From assembly GCA_037968815.1 (NCBI GenBank), contig JBBKWF010000008.1:310001-374000 (forward strand): DNA of 64,000 bases. Reading direction: 5' to 3'. Below are positions 24,541-35,400 of the stretch, in pieces (position 1 is the first letter of the stretch; every line of letters starts with the position of its first letter). The notes under the pieces were generated by a model, which was given only the letters and a program-made list of their open reading frames with translations, had not been told where the DNA came from and did no database searches. Origin of the DNA: Pseudopedobacter sp037968815 (lineage in GTDB: Bacteria; Bacteroidota; Bacteroidia; Sphingobacteriales; Sphingobacteriaceae). Both the position numbers and the translations under genes were made by a program.

Positions 24541-25179
24541 TTATAAATCAAGTTTTTGTCTTAAATCAGATGAAATTCTTTGTGTAATAGCCAAAATGTT
24601 TTCTAACTCGTTAGTAGAATTGTCAATAATACTATCGCATTTATCACGGTAAGGCAAAAGAAATTCGTTGTAAGACGGCATTACATGATTCTCCCATTTA
24701 TACATTACATCTTCTTTGGGATAATTACGTTCTGCTAAATCTCTTTTTAAACGACGCTCTAAAGCTATTTCTGTAGCGGCATCAATAAAAATGCGGTAAT
24801 CAAAAATAGCGTCAATTTTTTTGTAATGATAAAGAAATAAGCCTTCCAAAATTAAAATAGGAGCGGGTTTTATCTCTAACAGTTTAGGTTTAAGATGCGG
24901 GTTGTTAAAAGTATATTCTTTTTTATAAACCGTTTTATAGTCTAATAAATCAAAAACATCTTTTTCAAACTGGCTCACCTCAATACAGCTTGGTAAATCA
25001 AAGTTATGAAGCTTATTTTGTTCGGCAGTCATTTCTCCTTGCTGTATGTAATAATCATCCTGCGAAACCAGACAAACTTCATCAGCCGAAAAGTGGTTTA
25101 AAAAAGCCTTTAAAAAAAAGGTCTTTCCAGATCCGCTTCCACCAGCAACACCAAGTACATAAGGTTTTTTGTTACTCAT
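24541..25179 (-). CDS. udk: Uridine kinase
   Basis: The 212-residue P-loop kinase phosphorylates uridine and cytidine with ATP or GTP. The Walker A is GVAGGSGSGKTFF near the N-terminus. It is followed by SQDDYYI, the HNFDLPSCIE substrate region, ILEGLFLYHY and RLKRDLAERN. An ATG at 25191 would add four residues; MSNKKPYVLGV at 25179 matches the family start better. The start overlaps the end of the LysM gene (stop at 25172), so the two are translationally coupled. Confidence 0.9.
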   Translation of the reverse strand: MSNKKPYVLGVAGGSGSGKTFFLKAFLNHFSADEVCLVSQDDYYIQQGEMTAEQNKLHNFDLPSCIEVSQFEKDVFDLLDYKTVYKKEYTFNNPHLKPKLLEIKPAPILILEGLFLYHYKKIDAIFDYRIFIDAATEIALERRLKRDLAERNYPKEDVMYKWENHVMPSYNEFLLPYRDKCDSIIDNSTNELENILAITQRISSDLRQKLDL

Positions 25180-26092
25180 TAGGCAAGCCAAATGTTATGT
25201 TTACTAAAAATCTTTTATCTAATGCACCAATTGCATCAGCACATGATTTTGTAACCACAATAATAACATCTTTTGTGGTTTCGTTTTCTGTAAAGCGACC
25301 AACAACCTTTGCAAATACACTTTTGTTAGTCATTGGGTTAGTGATTTTGATAATGGTACCCACTGGTGCAACTCTATGTAAAGCATAGCTTTTACTTGCA
25401 TCTAGGTTATTATCATCTATCCAAACGGCTAAACCCTTATCATTCATTTCTGTAATACCATATCTGTTTTTAGGTATTTCAATGTTGCTTTGCGAGTCTG
25501 TTGAATCTAAATATTTAATACGATTTGGGTTAGTAGTTTTTGTATCTGGTTTTTTTTCAACCACTACTGGTTTACCCGCAACATTTTTTTCGACAGTTGG
25601 CGTAATACTTACAGTTTCGCTACTAATTACTTTAAGGTTTTGTCCTACGCTTAAGCTATTACTTTTTAGCGAGTTTAAAAGCTTTAAATCGTCCACACGC
25701 ATATTGTATCGACTAGCAATTGCGTAAAGGGTTTCCCCAGAAACTACTTTATGTATAACTTCTTTCTTTTTAGAAACCTCTGTTTTTGTAGGCGAAGAAA
25801 AAGTAACGGATTTGGTGACAAAACTTTGGTTACTAGGTATTTTAACAACATCACCTGGGTGTAAAGTAACATTGCCATTATAGTCCATAATTAAGGCAGG
25901 ACTTAAATTATACCTTCGGCCTAAAGCATAATAGGTCTCTTTAGGTTCAATTTTATGTAAAATTACTTTTTTCCCGTCAACATTTTCAACCCCGATGGAG
26001 TCAATTAAACCACTTGCAAAAACATTTGAAGATGCTAGCGTAATCAAGAAAAAAAGTAGGGTTTTGTAATTCATGAAATGACGTTTATTCAT
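25172..26092 (-). CDS. LysM-domain protein with RlpA-like double-psi beta-barrel
   Basis: The 306-residue exported protein has a signal peptide ending near NVFA. An internal ATG at 26074 (MNYKTLLFF) may be the true start. Two LysM-type repeats follow, HKIEPKETYYALGRRY (about 46-90) and HKVVSGETLYAIASRY (about 112-155), then a linker. A C-terminal domain like the RlpA/barwin fold runs from about residue 215 (GLAVWIDDN, ALHRVAPVGTIIKITNP, DVIIVVTKSCADAIGA). It should bind peptidoglycan in the periplasm; the catalytic Asp of true RlpA lytic transglycosylases is not obvious. It is coupled to the uridine kinase gene. Confidence 0.87.
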   Translation of the reverse strand: MNKRHFMNYKTLLFFLITLASSNVFASGLIDSIGVENVDGKKVILHKIEPKETYYALGRRYNLSPALIMDYNGNVTLHPGDVVKIPSNQSFVTKSVTFSSPTKTEVSKKKEVIHKVVSGETLYAIASRYNMRVDDLKLLNSLKSNSLSVGQNLKVISSETVSITPTVEKNVAGKPVVVEKKPDTKTTNPNRIKYLDSTDSQSNIEIPKNRYGITEMNDKGLAVWIDDNNLDASKSYALHRVAPVGTIIKITNPMTNKSVFAKVVGRFTENETTKDVIIVVTKSCADAIGALDKRFLVNITFGLPNE

Positions 26093-26108
26093 TTTAAAAA
26101 TTTTGCAA

Positions 26109-26858
26109 TTATACGAAATAACTCACAATTTCAGTCTTGTTTTTGATATAAAACAAATGTTTGTGCCATACAAAGAACGTATCAAAACTCATTTTATGTA
26201 TCTGGTTGTTTATAATTTCATCAAGTAAAATTTCACCATCTTTTTCAACTTTTATGTATTGGTCAATTGCCTTGTCTTTTTGTTGATAATATGACGAAAT
26301 ACTTAATGCGTTGTAAGTTAGTTGATAACTAGTGTTTATGATATCTTTAGCTTCAGTCATTGTGGGCAAAATAATATCGTTTGTAAGCGCTTTTGAATGG
26401 ACTAAATCTTGAACGTCAATACCGTTTAAAGCACTACCGTCCTTATCATTTATCATCCGGTATTTACGAGGTAATATTCTTGTGTCAAAAACAATAATAC
26501 CTTCTTTGGTGAAAAGTTGTGCACTAATGCTAAAGTTTTGCCATAACACTTTTTGAGTTTTTAAATCAAAAGCTAAAAGGCCTTTTTGTACAGGCGAAAA
26601 ATCTGATTCGTGACCGTTAAGATAAAGTATACCATTATTAACTGTATTTACGCTAAGCTCCCAATCATCATCAAATTTAAAGTTATTTAACAGTGTACAT
26701 TGGTTTTTAATGTCGTAAGCATAAAATGAAACCTTTTTATCTTCGGTTCTGCACTCCCAAACTATTATTTCATTATTTTCGTCTAAAATAATTTTCCATA
26801 TTATGCCTTCGCATTGGACTGAGTGTGCAAGCTTTAATGTATCTTTATTTGAAATCAT
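26109..26858 (-). CDS. DUF4905 domain-containing protein
   Basis: This 249-residue soluble protein has repeated beta-strand segments (GIIWKIILDENNEIIVWECR, KKVSFYAYDIKN, GLLAFDLKTQKVLWQ) like a small beta-propeller of the PQQ/WD type. It corresponds to DUF4905, which I know mainly from Sphingobacteriaceae. No signal peptide is visible. It is divergent from the NfeD gene with only 19 bases between the two start codons, so each promoter must lie inside the neighbouring coding sequence or the starts are misplaced. Function unknown. Confidence 0.75.
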   Translation of the reverse strand: MISNKDTLKLAHSVQCEGIIWKIILDENNEIIVWECRTEDKKVSFYAYDIKNQCTLLNNFKFDDDWELSVNTVNNGILYLNGHESDFSPVQKGLLAFDLKTQKVLWQNFSISAQLFTKEGIIVFDTRILPRKYRMINDKDGSALNGIDVQDLVHSKALTNDIILPTMTEAKDIINTSYQLTYNALSISSYYQQKDKAIDQYIKVEKDGEILLDEIINNQIHKMSFDTFFVWHKHLFYIKNKTEIVSYFV

Positions 26859-26877
26859 TTTTTCAAAACTAACAATT

Positions 26878-28215
26878 ATGAAATTTATTAAGTGTTTGAC
26901 TGCATTTTTTTTATTATGCTATTTTAACTCATCAGTAAATGCACAAACAAAGGTTTATCAACTTAATTTAAAAGAAGAGATTAACCCCGCGGCTTGGCGT
27001 TCTACTCAAAAAGCTTTCGCAGAAGCAAAAGCTATTGGAGCTGAAGTTTTAATTATTGATATGAATACCTACGGCGGTATGTTAGATTATGCCGATTCTA
27101 TCAGAACCAAAATATTGAATAGCAATCTTAAAACCATTGTTTATATTGATAATAATGCCGCATCTGCAGGAGCTTTAATATCTATTGCTTGTGATAAAAT
27201 TTACATGAGCAAAGGGGCAACTATTGGGGCCGCCAGCGTGGTTAACGGGCAAGGAGAAGTTTTGCCAGAGAAATATCAATCGTATATGCGTGGCTTAATG
27301 CGTACCACTGCCGAAAGTAAAGGACGTGACCCGAAAATTGCGGAAGCTTTTGTTGACCCTGATGTGGAAGTAAAAGGTGTCAACCCGAAGGGCAAAGTAC
27401 TTACTTTAACCACTAATGAAGCTATAAAAAACGGATATTGTGAGGGCGAGGCCAGCTCTATTGATGATGTTTTACAGAAAGAAAATATCACCAATTACAC
27501 TACAGAAGTCCATGTGCCAACCTTCACAGATAATATTATTGGCATATTAACCAACCCAGCGGTAAGCAGTGTGCTTATTTTGTTGATGATGGGTGGGATA
27601 TATTTTGAACTTCAATCGCCCGGAATTGGCTTTGCCTTATTGGTTGCAGTTATTGCTGGGTTGTTGTTTTTTGCGCCTTTGTACTTAGAAGGTTTGGCAG
27701 ACAATTGGGAGATATTACTTTTTCTGGCAGGGATAGCTCTTTTAATTCTAGAAATATTTGTAATTCCAGGTTTTGGAGTGTTCGGTATAGCGGGCATTAT
27801 TTGTATGATTGTGGGTTTAGCAATGAGCTTAGTAATGAATGATTTCTTTGATTTAAGCGTAAGTGGTAGCGAACGAATTGTACAATCTTTTTTAATTGTA
27901 CTGGGTTCAATTTTCGGATCTATATTTTTATCAGTTGTTTTTGGAGGTAATATTTTACGATCTAGAGCTTTTCAAAGGCTTGTTTTAAAAGAGGAGCAAC
28001 AGTCATCTGACGGTTACCAAGTAGGTAAACCTAATTTTGATTTATTAGGAAAAACTGGTTTCGCGAAAACTGATTTAAGACCATCGGGTAAAATAGAAGT
28101 TGACGGCGAGTGGTATCAAGCAGTTTCTAACGATGGCTATATTGATAATGGAACGGATATTGTAGTAAGTAAAATAGAAAACTATAACCTAATTGTTAAA
28201 AAGCTAAACGCATAG
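26878..28215 (+). CDS. NfeD-family membrane serine protease
   Basis: The 445-residue protein starts at ATG 26878, where a signal peptide (MKFIKCLTAFFLL to VNAQ) begins; an open frame runs upstream but gives no plausible N-terminus. A ClpP/crotonase-like protease domain has the catalytic Ser in NNAASAGALIS (Ser96). It is followed by about five membrane segments (from residue 230) and a C-terminal NfeD OB-fold (GKTGFAKTDLRPSGKIEVDGEWYQAVS). Full-length NfeD proteins usually work with a slipin/stomatin partner in the membrane; none is adjacent here. Dps follows after 34 bases. Confidence 0.88.
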   Translation: MKFIKCLTAFFLLCYFNSSVNAQTKVYQLNLKEEINPAAWRSTQKAFAEAKAIGAEVLIIDMNTYGGMLDYADSIRTKILNSNLKTIVYIDNNAASAGALISIACDKIYMSKGATIGAASVVNGQGEVLPEKYQSYMRGLMRTTAESKGRDPKIAEAFVDPDVEVKGVNPKGKVLTLTTNEAIKNGYCEGEASSIDDVLQKENITNYTTEVHVPTFTDNIIGILTNPAVSSVLILLMMGGIYFELQSPGIGFALLVAVIAGLLFFAPLYLEGLADNWEILLFLAGIALLILEIFVIPGFGVFGIAGIICMIVGLAMSLVMNDFFDLSVSGSERIVQSFLIVLGSIFGSIFLSVVFGGNILRSRAFQRLVLKEEQQSSDGYQVGKPNFDLLGKTGFAKTDLRPSGKIEVDGEWYQAVSNDGYIDNGTDIVVSKIENYNLIVKKLNA

Positions 28216-28249
28216 ATTCAATTAGGTTTTACAAAAAAATATAAATATT

Positions 28250-28732
28250 ATGACAGTAAACAAAATTGGTTTAAAAGACAAGAATGTAATAGAATTAGCA
28301 GATCATTTAAATATTCTTTTAGCGAATTATCAAATTCATTATCAAAAAGTTAGAGGTTGCCATTGGAACGTAAAAGGTCGCCATTTCTTTGACTTACACG
28401 TTAAGTTTGAAGAGCTTTATAATAACGCACAAGTTACCATTGATGAAATTGCCGAACGTATACTTACGTTAGGAAAGTCGCCAGTTGCAACCTATGCTGA
28501 CTATATCGAAAACTCTTCCATCAAGGAGATTAAAACCGAGGGAATGAGCGAAGAGAAAATGGTGGAAGCTATCTTGGGGGATTTTAAAGATTTAATTGAC
28601 TTAGAGCGTGAAATAGTTGAAAACGCTACTGAAAATGCAAATGACGAAGGAACCGCTGATATGATTATTGGTTTCTTAAGATTTCAAGAAAAAACCAGCT
28701 GGATGTTTAGAGCTTGGACTGGTAAACATTAA
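28250..28732 (+). CDS. dps: Dps family DNA-binding ferritin-like protein
   Basis: The 160-residue protein forms the 12-subunit ferritin-like cage that oxidises and stores iron and protects DNA in stress. The ferroxidase residues at the subunit interface are in CHWNVKGRHFFDLHVKFEELY and the DEIAERI segment. Its length and helices fit Dps. It follows the nfeD gene in the same direction and is closed by a strong terminator. Confidence 0.93.
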   Translation: MTVNKIGLKDKNVIELADHLNILLANYQIHYQKVRGCHWNVKGRHFFDLHVKFEELYNNAQVTIDEIAERILTLGKSPVATYADYIENSSIKEIKTEGMSEEKMVEAILGDFKDLIDLEREIVENATENANDEGTADMIIGFLRFQEKTSWMFRAWTGKH

Positions 28733-28755
28733 CATCTACTTAATTACCTATGATA

Positions 28756-28791
28756 AAATAGGCTATCCAGAACTGGATAGCCTATTTTTTT
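28756..28791. terminator. Bidirectional intrinsic terminator between dps and recB
   Basis: AAATAGGCTATCCAG and CTGGATAGCCTATTT form a 15-base stem with a two-base loop (AA), with T and A runs on the two strands. It stops both convergent genes. Confidence 0.9.
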
Positions 28792-28816
28792 ATTCAATTT
28801 TGGTGTTAGTTTGGCT

Positions 28817-31800
28817 TTAATAAGTGTGAGCCGATAACCTTGCGTTTAAATTGCCGATAGTTTTAATTTCTGGCTTTGCGGTGAATATCCCTGTTTGTAA
28901 ATCGGCTCGCATTCCTCTAACGAATAAATAAATTACCCCACCAAACTGGTATTTGTAATTAAAATTAGGGACACGACTTTCCAAGTATTTTTTTACGGCT
29001 AAAGAATAAATTAGGTACTGCAAGTGATAGTTGTTTTCGTTCATTGCCAGTTGTAGGTTTGGTTTTTCGTAGTCTTCTACACTGTCTCCCAAGAAGTTCG
29101 ATTTCCAATCCACCACATAATATTTGTTATTGTGTTCAAAAAACAAATCTATTTTGCCATTCATTACTCCTTCTAAAGTACCGTTTGATTTAGCATCAAT
29201 AAAAACTTCATCAGTACTCAACTGACTTAAATTTGAAGGAGTAAAGTTCTCTACGTTAAAGTCAAACTCTAACTCATTTATGCACTTATAGGAGTTTACA
29301 TCACTAAGTTTAAATACTTCCTCATCAATCTCAATATTTGCTGATAACACGTTTTTTAATAATTCCATCAACATTGGACTGTACAATTCTTCTTGCTGTG
29401 GTACAAATATTTTAATGGCTTCATCAATTACTTTTTGCCATTTAGCATCGTCATGAAAATGGATGTTTTCAAAAATGTAATGCAGCATGTTTCCGGTTTT
29501 TGCACCTTTTCTTAGTTGATGGAAAATGAATTCATCATAACCCTGTACTTCCTTGCCACTTCTCAATTTTAAGCTTATCGCATGGTCTGCTTTTAACATA
29601 GAATAGCTCATTCTGCGCCAGTTTTCTTGCAAAAGTGTGAAATCAACTGTTTCTTTAACCTTTTTTACGCCTTGTTTAACCCCGTTGGTGTATTTGTAAT
29701 TTGGCGGGATAACTAGATCATCGCTTGATTTAAACGTGATTAAATCTGTTTCGAGGTCTTTTAAAGCGTTCGTGAAATAGCTTAATGAAGAGTTTTTATA
29801 GTAATTGCTTTTATAAACATAACATTTTGATACAGCCCTAGTGATGGCTACATAAATTAACCGACGGTTTTCTTGCTCTGCCTGTTTGGAAACTTCGACT
29901 AATTCTGTAGTGTCTAAATCTTTCTTTTCAGCCGAAATATATTCGCCATCTTTGTTTCTATAGCTACAATCTGTATGCTTTGTATCTGCCGATAAGTCTA
30001 AACTTGGCGCAAAAACGATTTTATATTCTAGGCCTTTACTTTTGTGAATGGTAACTATTTTAATGGCATCTTCATCGTTTTCTATCCTTTGCTCAAATTC
30101 ATCGCCCTCGGTTTCCATGCCCTCAATTCCTCGTTTAAGCCAACTGATAAGCTCTAAATTATTAAGATTTTTACGGGTTTGTGTTTTATGTAAAAGCTCA
30201 ATCATTTGGTACAGATTGGTGATAATTCTTTCACCATCGCTGTTTTCAACGTTCAGTAATTTACTTTCTATTGAGAAGTCTTTAATCCATGTTTTTAAGG
30301 CAGTGTAAACTCCGTCTTTATCCCAAACTACTTTATAGTTTCTAAAAAGTTCAACAATCTTGTCGCTATCTAAAGCTAAAATATTGTCGTCTTTAAATCC
30401 TGTAAAAGGGGAGAGCAAAGCTTTGTTGATATTTGCCCTGCTGATATCTGTAATTGCCTGTAAAACGTAGAGCAAATAACTGGCTTCTGCCGACTGTAGC
30501 ACTTTTCCGTCGTCAATTGTAATTGCAGGGATGCCGTATTTAGTTAGCTGTTTTTTGATTGCAATGCCCGCTTTTTTATTACGGATGAGGATACCAATAT
30601 CTTTTGGTAAAACGTTTCTGACTTCGCCGTTAAACTCAATTTTAAAGTCTTTATCATCAAAAAGGTTAACAATCTGCGCACATAAAGCTTCATAGATGAT
30701 ATCATTTTTGGGACATTCCGTAATTTCTATGGGCACTGTTGGAATGTTTTTATACAGCAGGTTTCCTTTACTATTTTTATCTGGTGACTCTACTTCTAAA
30801 TAATTGATTTGCTCATCCTCTGGAGCTCCTCCAAAATGGAAAGTGTCAAAGTCTTCTTCGGGTTTAAAAAAGAGGTTCATCGCATCAATTAAATTTGCCG
30901 AAGAGCGAAAATTGTGGTTCATGCCATATCTTTCGTTGACATTCTTTTTAGCTTCAAAATAGGTGTAGATGTCTGCTTTACGCCAAGCATAGATAGATTG
31001 CTTAGGGTCGCCGATATAAAATAGAATGGTATTTGTACCGAAAGCCTTCTCGAAAATTTTGTATTGCAAGCGGTCTGTATCTTGAAACTCATCAATAAAA
31101 ACTGCTTTATATTTCTGTTGAAGGCAGTTGACTAGTCTGTCGCTCGGGCGTTCCACTAAAGCGTGGTGCAGTTTTGATATTAAATCATCAAAACTGATTT
31201 GGTTATAACGGTTTTTGTAGTAGTTAACTCCTTCAGAAATTTGCTGAATTCCGTTGCAAGTAATTTTGATAATTACACTCTTTAGAACATCAGCTTTCGC
31301 TGATTCTAATTCGTTCAAATCGGCAAGATATTCTAAAACTTCGGGCAACGTTTTGATCACATTTGCCTTATCGTATTTTTCTGCTACTCCCGCGATAAAA
31401 CTATCAATATCAATAATTAAAGGAAGTATATTTTTTTTAACGTAAGCGTTCTTTTCGCAAGCTGAAACAATATCCGACTTATTTTCTTCGATATATTGAT
31501 ACAGACTATTATACTGTGTGTCAATCGCTTGCTGTTTTAATTTTAGTTCTTGGGCAGTTGCATGATAATCATCATCAGACATTAGGTAGCTTTTTTCTGC
31601 ATGGTAGAAATAATAACGTTGCCCAGAAAGATGACTGCTCACTCTTTTTTTAACGCCCTCTTTAGTAAGCCCGTTATTGGCTACCATACTCAAAACCTCT
31701 GTAGGAATGGTGGTTACTTGTTTTCGCCAGAACTTGTTGGTCTCATCCTCTAGAATCACCGATGCGTCCTGCATTAAATCGATACCAAATAACTGGTCGG

Positions 31801-32203
31801 TTTCAAAAGCAAATTCGTTTAGTGTTTGTTGACAAAAACTGTGGATGGTGAGTACGGATGTTTCATCTAAAAACAAAACAGCTTCTTTTAAAAGCTCCTT
31901 AACTTCTTCTGTAGTCTTGTCCGAAATGTTTTTCACTAATGCAGTGATGGTATCGTCTTTTATGGTTTCGCCTTGCGCAACTTTGTATGCCAAACGTACA
32001 AATAAGCGAATGCGTTCTTCCAATTCGGCAACGGCAGCTTTGGTGAAAGTTACCATCAAAATTTCTTTAATGGCTATATTTTTCTCCAGCAATAATCGTA
32101 AAACTAAAATAGCAATGGAGTAGGTTTTTCCTGTTCCAGCACTTGCCTCAATCAAGTTGCTACCTTCTAGGTTTACGGTGCTTGCTTTAAAGTTTGTTTC
32201 CAT
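28817..32203 (-). CDS. recB: Exodeoxyribonuclease V subunit beta
   Basis: The 1128-residue helicase-nuclease works on double-strand DNA ends with RecC and RecD. It has a UvrD-like superfamily 1 helicase with Walker A ASAGTGKT at residues 20-27, the DEFQDTD Walker B near residue 365 and KSKGLEYKIVF (motif V region). A C-terminal PD-(D/E)xK nuclease domain follows with FFEHNNKYYVVDWKSNFL, whose Asp and Lys complete the site. Length is close to E. coli RecB (1180). A 255-base gap with a palindromic repeat separates it from recC upstream, so it may have its own promoter. Confidence 0.93.
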   Translation of the reverse strand: METNFKASTVNLEGSNLIEASAGTGKTYSIAILVLRLLLEKNIAIKEILMVTFTKAAVAELEERIRLFVRLAYKVAQGETIKDDTITALVKNISDKTTEEVKELLKEAVLFLDETSVLTIHSFCQQTLNEFAFETDQLFGIDLMQDASVILEDETNKFWRKQVTTIPTEVLSMVANNGLTKEGVKKRVSSHLSGQRYYFYHAEKSYLMSDDDYHATAQELKLKQQAIDTQYNSLYQYIEENKSDIVSACEKNAYVKKNILPLIIDIDSFIAGVAEKYDKANVIKTLPEVLEYLADLNELESAKADVLKSVIIKITCNGIQQISEGVNYYKNRYNQISFDDLISKLHHALVERPSDRLVNCLQQKYKAVFIDEFQDTDRLQYKIFEKAFGTNTILFYIGDPKQSIYAWRKADIYTYFEAKKNVNERYGMNHNFRSSANLIDAMNLFFKPEEDFDTFHFGGAPEDEQINYLEVESPDKNSKGNLLYKNIPTVPIEITECPKNDIIYEALCAQIVNLFDDKDFKIEFNGEVRNVLPKDIGILIRNKKAGIAIKKQLTKYGIPAITIDDGKVLQSAEASYLLYVLQAITDISRANINKALLSPFTGFKDDNILALDSDKIVELFRNYKVVWDKDGVYTALKTWIKDFSIESKLLNVENSDGERIITNLYQMIELLHKTQTRKNLNNLELISWLKRGIEGMETEGDEFEQRIENDEDAIKIVTIHKSKGLEYKIVFAPSLDLSADTKHTDCSYRNKDGEYISAEKKDLDTTELVEVSKQAEQENRRLIYVAITRAVSKCYVYKSNYYKNSSLSYFTNALKDLETDLITFKSSDDLVIPPNYKYTNGVKQGVKKVKETVDFTLLQENWRRMSYSMLKADHAISLKLRSGKEVQGYDEFIFHQLRKGAKTGNMLHYIFENIHFHDDAKWQKVIDEAIKIFVPQQEELYSPMLMELLKNVLSANIEIDEEVFKLSDVNSYKCINELEFDFNVENFTPSNLSQLSTDEVFIDAKSNGTLEGVMNGKIDLFFEHNNKYYVVDWKSNFLGDSVEDYEKPNLQLAMNENNYHLQYLIYSLAVKKYLESRVPNFNYKYQFGGVIYLFVRGMRADLQTGIFTAKPEIKTIGNLNARLSAHTY

Positions 32204-32291
32204 ATTTGTTTAATGTGATAATAAAAAATGAGTTAAACCTCATTTTTGAGATCTACATATCAATGTTTTTTAGTTAAAAAGTTTTTCCGAT

Positions 32292-32390
32292 CCGTTCGTT
32301 ATTTCGAGGTACGAGAAATCTCACACGCAATTTTTCATGTTGCATTTTTTACCTATTTGTGAGATGTTTTACTATCGTTCAACATGACGG
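32292..32390. repeat. Long imperfect palindromic intergenic repeat, copy B
   Basis: The right arm (TTTGTGAGATGTTTTACTAT, then CGTTCAACATGACGG) matches the family at 5383-5477 with a few changes. The left arm is more diverged (CCGTTCGTTATTTCGAGGTACGAGAAATCTCACA). It sits between recC and recB. Confidence 0.7.
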
Positions 32391-32458
32391 TTAGCTTAAA
32401 CTCTTTGGTATTTTTTTAACATATTTTAATATCCTTGCTCTTTCAATCTTTACTCTCT

Positions 32459-35400
32459 TCAGCTGTAATACTCAGGAAAAAGCTCTTCCAATGGACTAAT
32501 TATTTTCTCGAAGTTTGTTTTGAAGTTGATTAAAACCTCATTTTCATCCTGTTCCTCGTAAGCTAGTTTATTATCGAAAAAGCCATCATTGTATTTCTGT
32601 AAAATGTAAGGATCGTTGCAAGGGAATTGACTGTTATTCAGTTTCTCATCCACTGCTTTCTTAAATTTAAAAAAGTTTAACGTTTCTAAATCCTTTGGCG
32701 AAATTTTAAAATCAGGGTAAAAAGCAATGATTTCATTATGTCCGTGGATGTATAAGTCGCAAAGCTCAACAAGTCTAATTTTGGCTGTGGCCTGATTAAT
32801 TTCTTTCGCTTTAAAAACCTTTTCTTTATTTGAACTGATATAATATAATTGGAGGTTTAACCCTGATGCTTGTATCAGTAGATATTTTAAATAAGCCTCT
32901 AAAAGGTATTTAGTTTCTGATTTCGACCAAGAAACCACCACCATTTTATCACCATAAATACCACCAATTTTTCCTAAAAACTGGATGCTAGCTTCTTCGA
33001 TATTTAAGTCAATTTCAAGGCTTTCTTCGGCAGCACCTCCAATGCATTCGTTGTACAGTTCTCTGGTTTTAGCTACGTCTGTTTCCGTGTTATTGAAAAC
33101 CACATTTGCCATATTTTTAAGTGGCAGACCTCCAGTTTTAAGCATCCGCTCTTTCAAATGAACTTGTTGCTCTTCATTAGCGGAAAGCAATTGCTGTTTT
33201 AAACTCCAGTTTTGTAAGCTATCTAACCCAAACAGTTCTGTTTCTGCCAAAAGCGATTCCTCACTTCCATAATAAATAGCTAAAACCTTATTGAAATAAG
33301 CTTTAAATGGGTTTTTAAAGAAGTTTACAAAATCGTGAATACCGATATTACTGAAGCTCACTTCTTCTTTAGAATGCGTTAATAAAAAGTTGTGTTTTTC
33401 CTCTTGGCTTACCTCTAAATAATTTATTTTATGACCTTCATTATTCTTCGGACTAAAGTTATGTAACGAATGTTTCTGTATGATTTCTTTGCTGAGCTCA
33501 TCGCTTTCAGGGAATTTTGCTTGCAAGTAATCAATCAGTTCGTCCACCAAAGCCGATGGTGGAATGGTGCTGTTGTCTTTTGCACTTTGCCCAATGTAGC
33601 TGATGTACAAATAATCTTGTGCAGAAAGTAAAGTCTCTAAAAACAAGTGTTTGTCGTTTTCTTTAACGTTTCTATCTCCCTTACGGGGATGCTGAGTCAT
33701 TAAATTAAAGTTAACTTGGTTCTCTTTTCGAGGGAATTTATCAAAATTTAAACCCAATAAGGCTACCACTTTAAAAGGAATACTTCGCATTGGAATTAGC
33801 GAACAAAAAGTGATTCCACCACCAGCAAAAGAGCCAGTACGTACCGTAGCGTTAACACTACCTAAAAAGCTATGACTAAAAAGCGGATAAGTAATTTCGT
33901 CTGTTACCAGTTCATTTACAGCATTATATTTCCCTAGTTGGTTTAATAAAACGGCATAATCTTCATCGGCATTTTCTCCGGGGTCAAAAATCAAATCAAT
34001 TAATAAGCGTTCAACGTAATTTACCCAATCGCTAATATTTCTGTTTTTTTCTCTTTCGGTAAGTGACGAAATTAAAACTTGTACAAAATGCACAAACCTA
34101 ATTACCTCGTTTGAAGCAGCGCCTTCAACCATATCTAAAGGATATAAACTGTTGCTTTCAGTAAAATACTCTTCCTCGCCACTCATGCAAATGCCGTAAA
34201 TAATGCGTTGCAATCCGTAATTCCAACTTACATAAACGCTATCGTCATCAACTTCTCCATCGGCACCAAACCTAATATTAGCGTTATTTACCACTTTTCT
34301 AATCAAAGCTAAGTCACTAATGCCAAAACGCTTTCTGATGTATCCAAAATCTAGCAATTGTAAAACTTCCTCTGCTTTTAGGTTTTGTACGTTCATTTCC
34401 ATCAAGGCGATTAAAGCAGCTGCAATAGTGTCGTTGGTACTAAAACTTTCGTCAGCAATGGAAAAGTAAAATTTGTGAGGGGCGTTTTTGAAAACCGCTT
34501 TTATATAAGGAGCGTAACTATCAATATCGCTCACCATTACCACAATATCTCGTGGGGATAACTTTTCTTTTTTCTGGGCTACTAAACTTACCAAAAAGTT
34601 GTACAAAGCTTCTACTTCTCTGGCTGGTGTGTAGCAGGAGTGGATGCTTAAAGAGCCGTCGTTAATATCTTTAGCATTCAAATGTTCTCTTTCCGCATCG
34701 CTTAAGTTATAAGCAATTTCGTGTTGAACTTTATGTAGTAAGCTGTCTGTTGTTGGTTCAATTGTAGCAACTTCTTCATAATTATTGATGAGGTCATCAC
34801 TTTTAAAAAGCATCGAAAAAGTATGCTGTGTTACTTTACCCCAACTGGTTAAAAGGTTATTGCCTAAATTACTAGCGGTGTTTTCTATTAAACCTTTTCG
34901 TTGTAAACGATAAGCTTGCTTTTCGCTTAAATCCTCAAACCAATAAATTCCCGGAGCCGGATTAAGCAAATAATAAGAGAAATCTATTACCTGACCAACG
35001 GCATGAAAAATTTGAAGGTGGAAATCAGTGGTTACCGATAAACCAAATAGAAAAACTGACGGAATTTTATTTTTTAAAACTTGTTGTTTAGCTGGATCTT
35101 TTAAGGCTTCAATAATGTATTTTCCAACTCGGGTTTTATCGGGAATTTCGTTTTTGGTTAGCAGGTTTGCTTTTATCCAAAGGTACTTTTGCCAATCGTC
35201 TTTTGTAAGGTCGTTTAAATCTGCATTGTTCCAATCTTGAATAAGCTCTGGTCGGTAAATTTGATATTGATCAAACAAATCGGCGACTTTTTCTGCCAGA
35301 GCAATGCGTTTTAAGTCTTTATCAGGCGTGTTTTCCGTGTAATAAGAAGCTGTTTCTTTGAAACGATTGATGAAATCGCGTTCGCCTAAAATTTTAAAAA

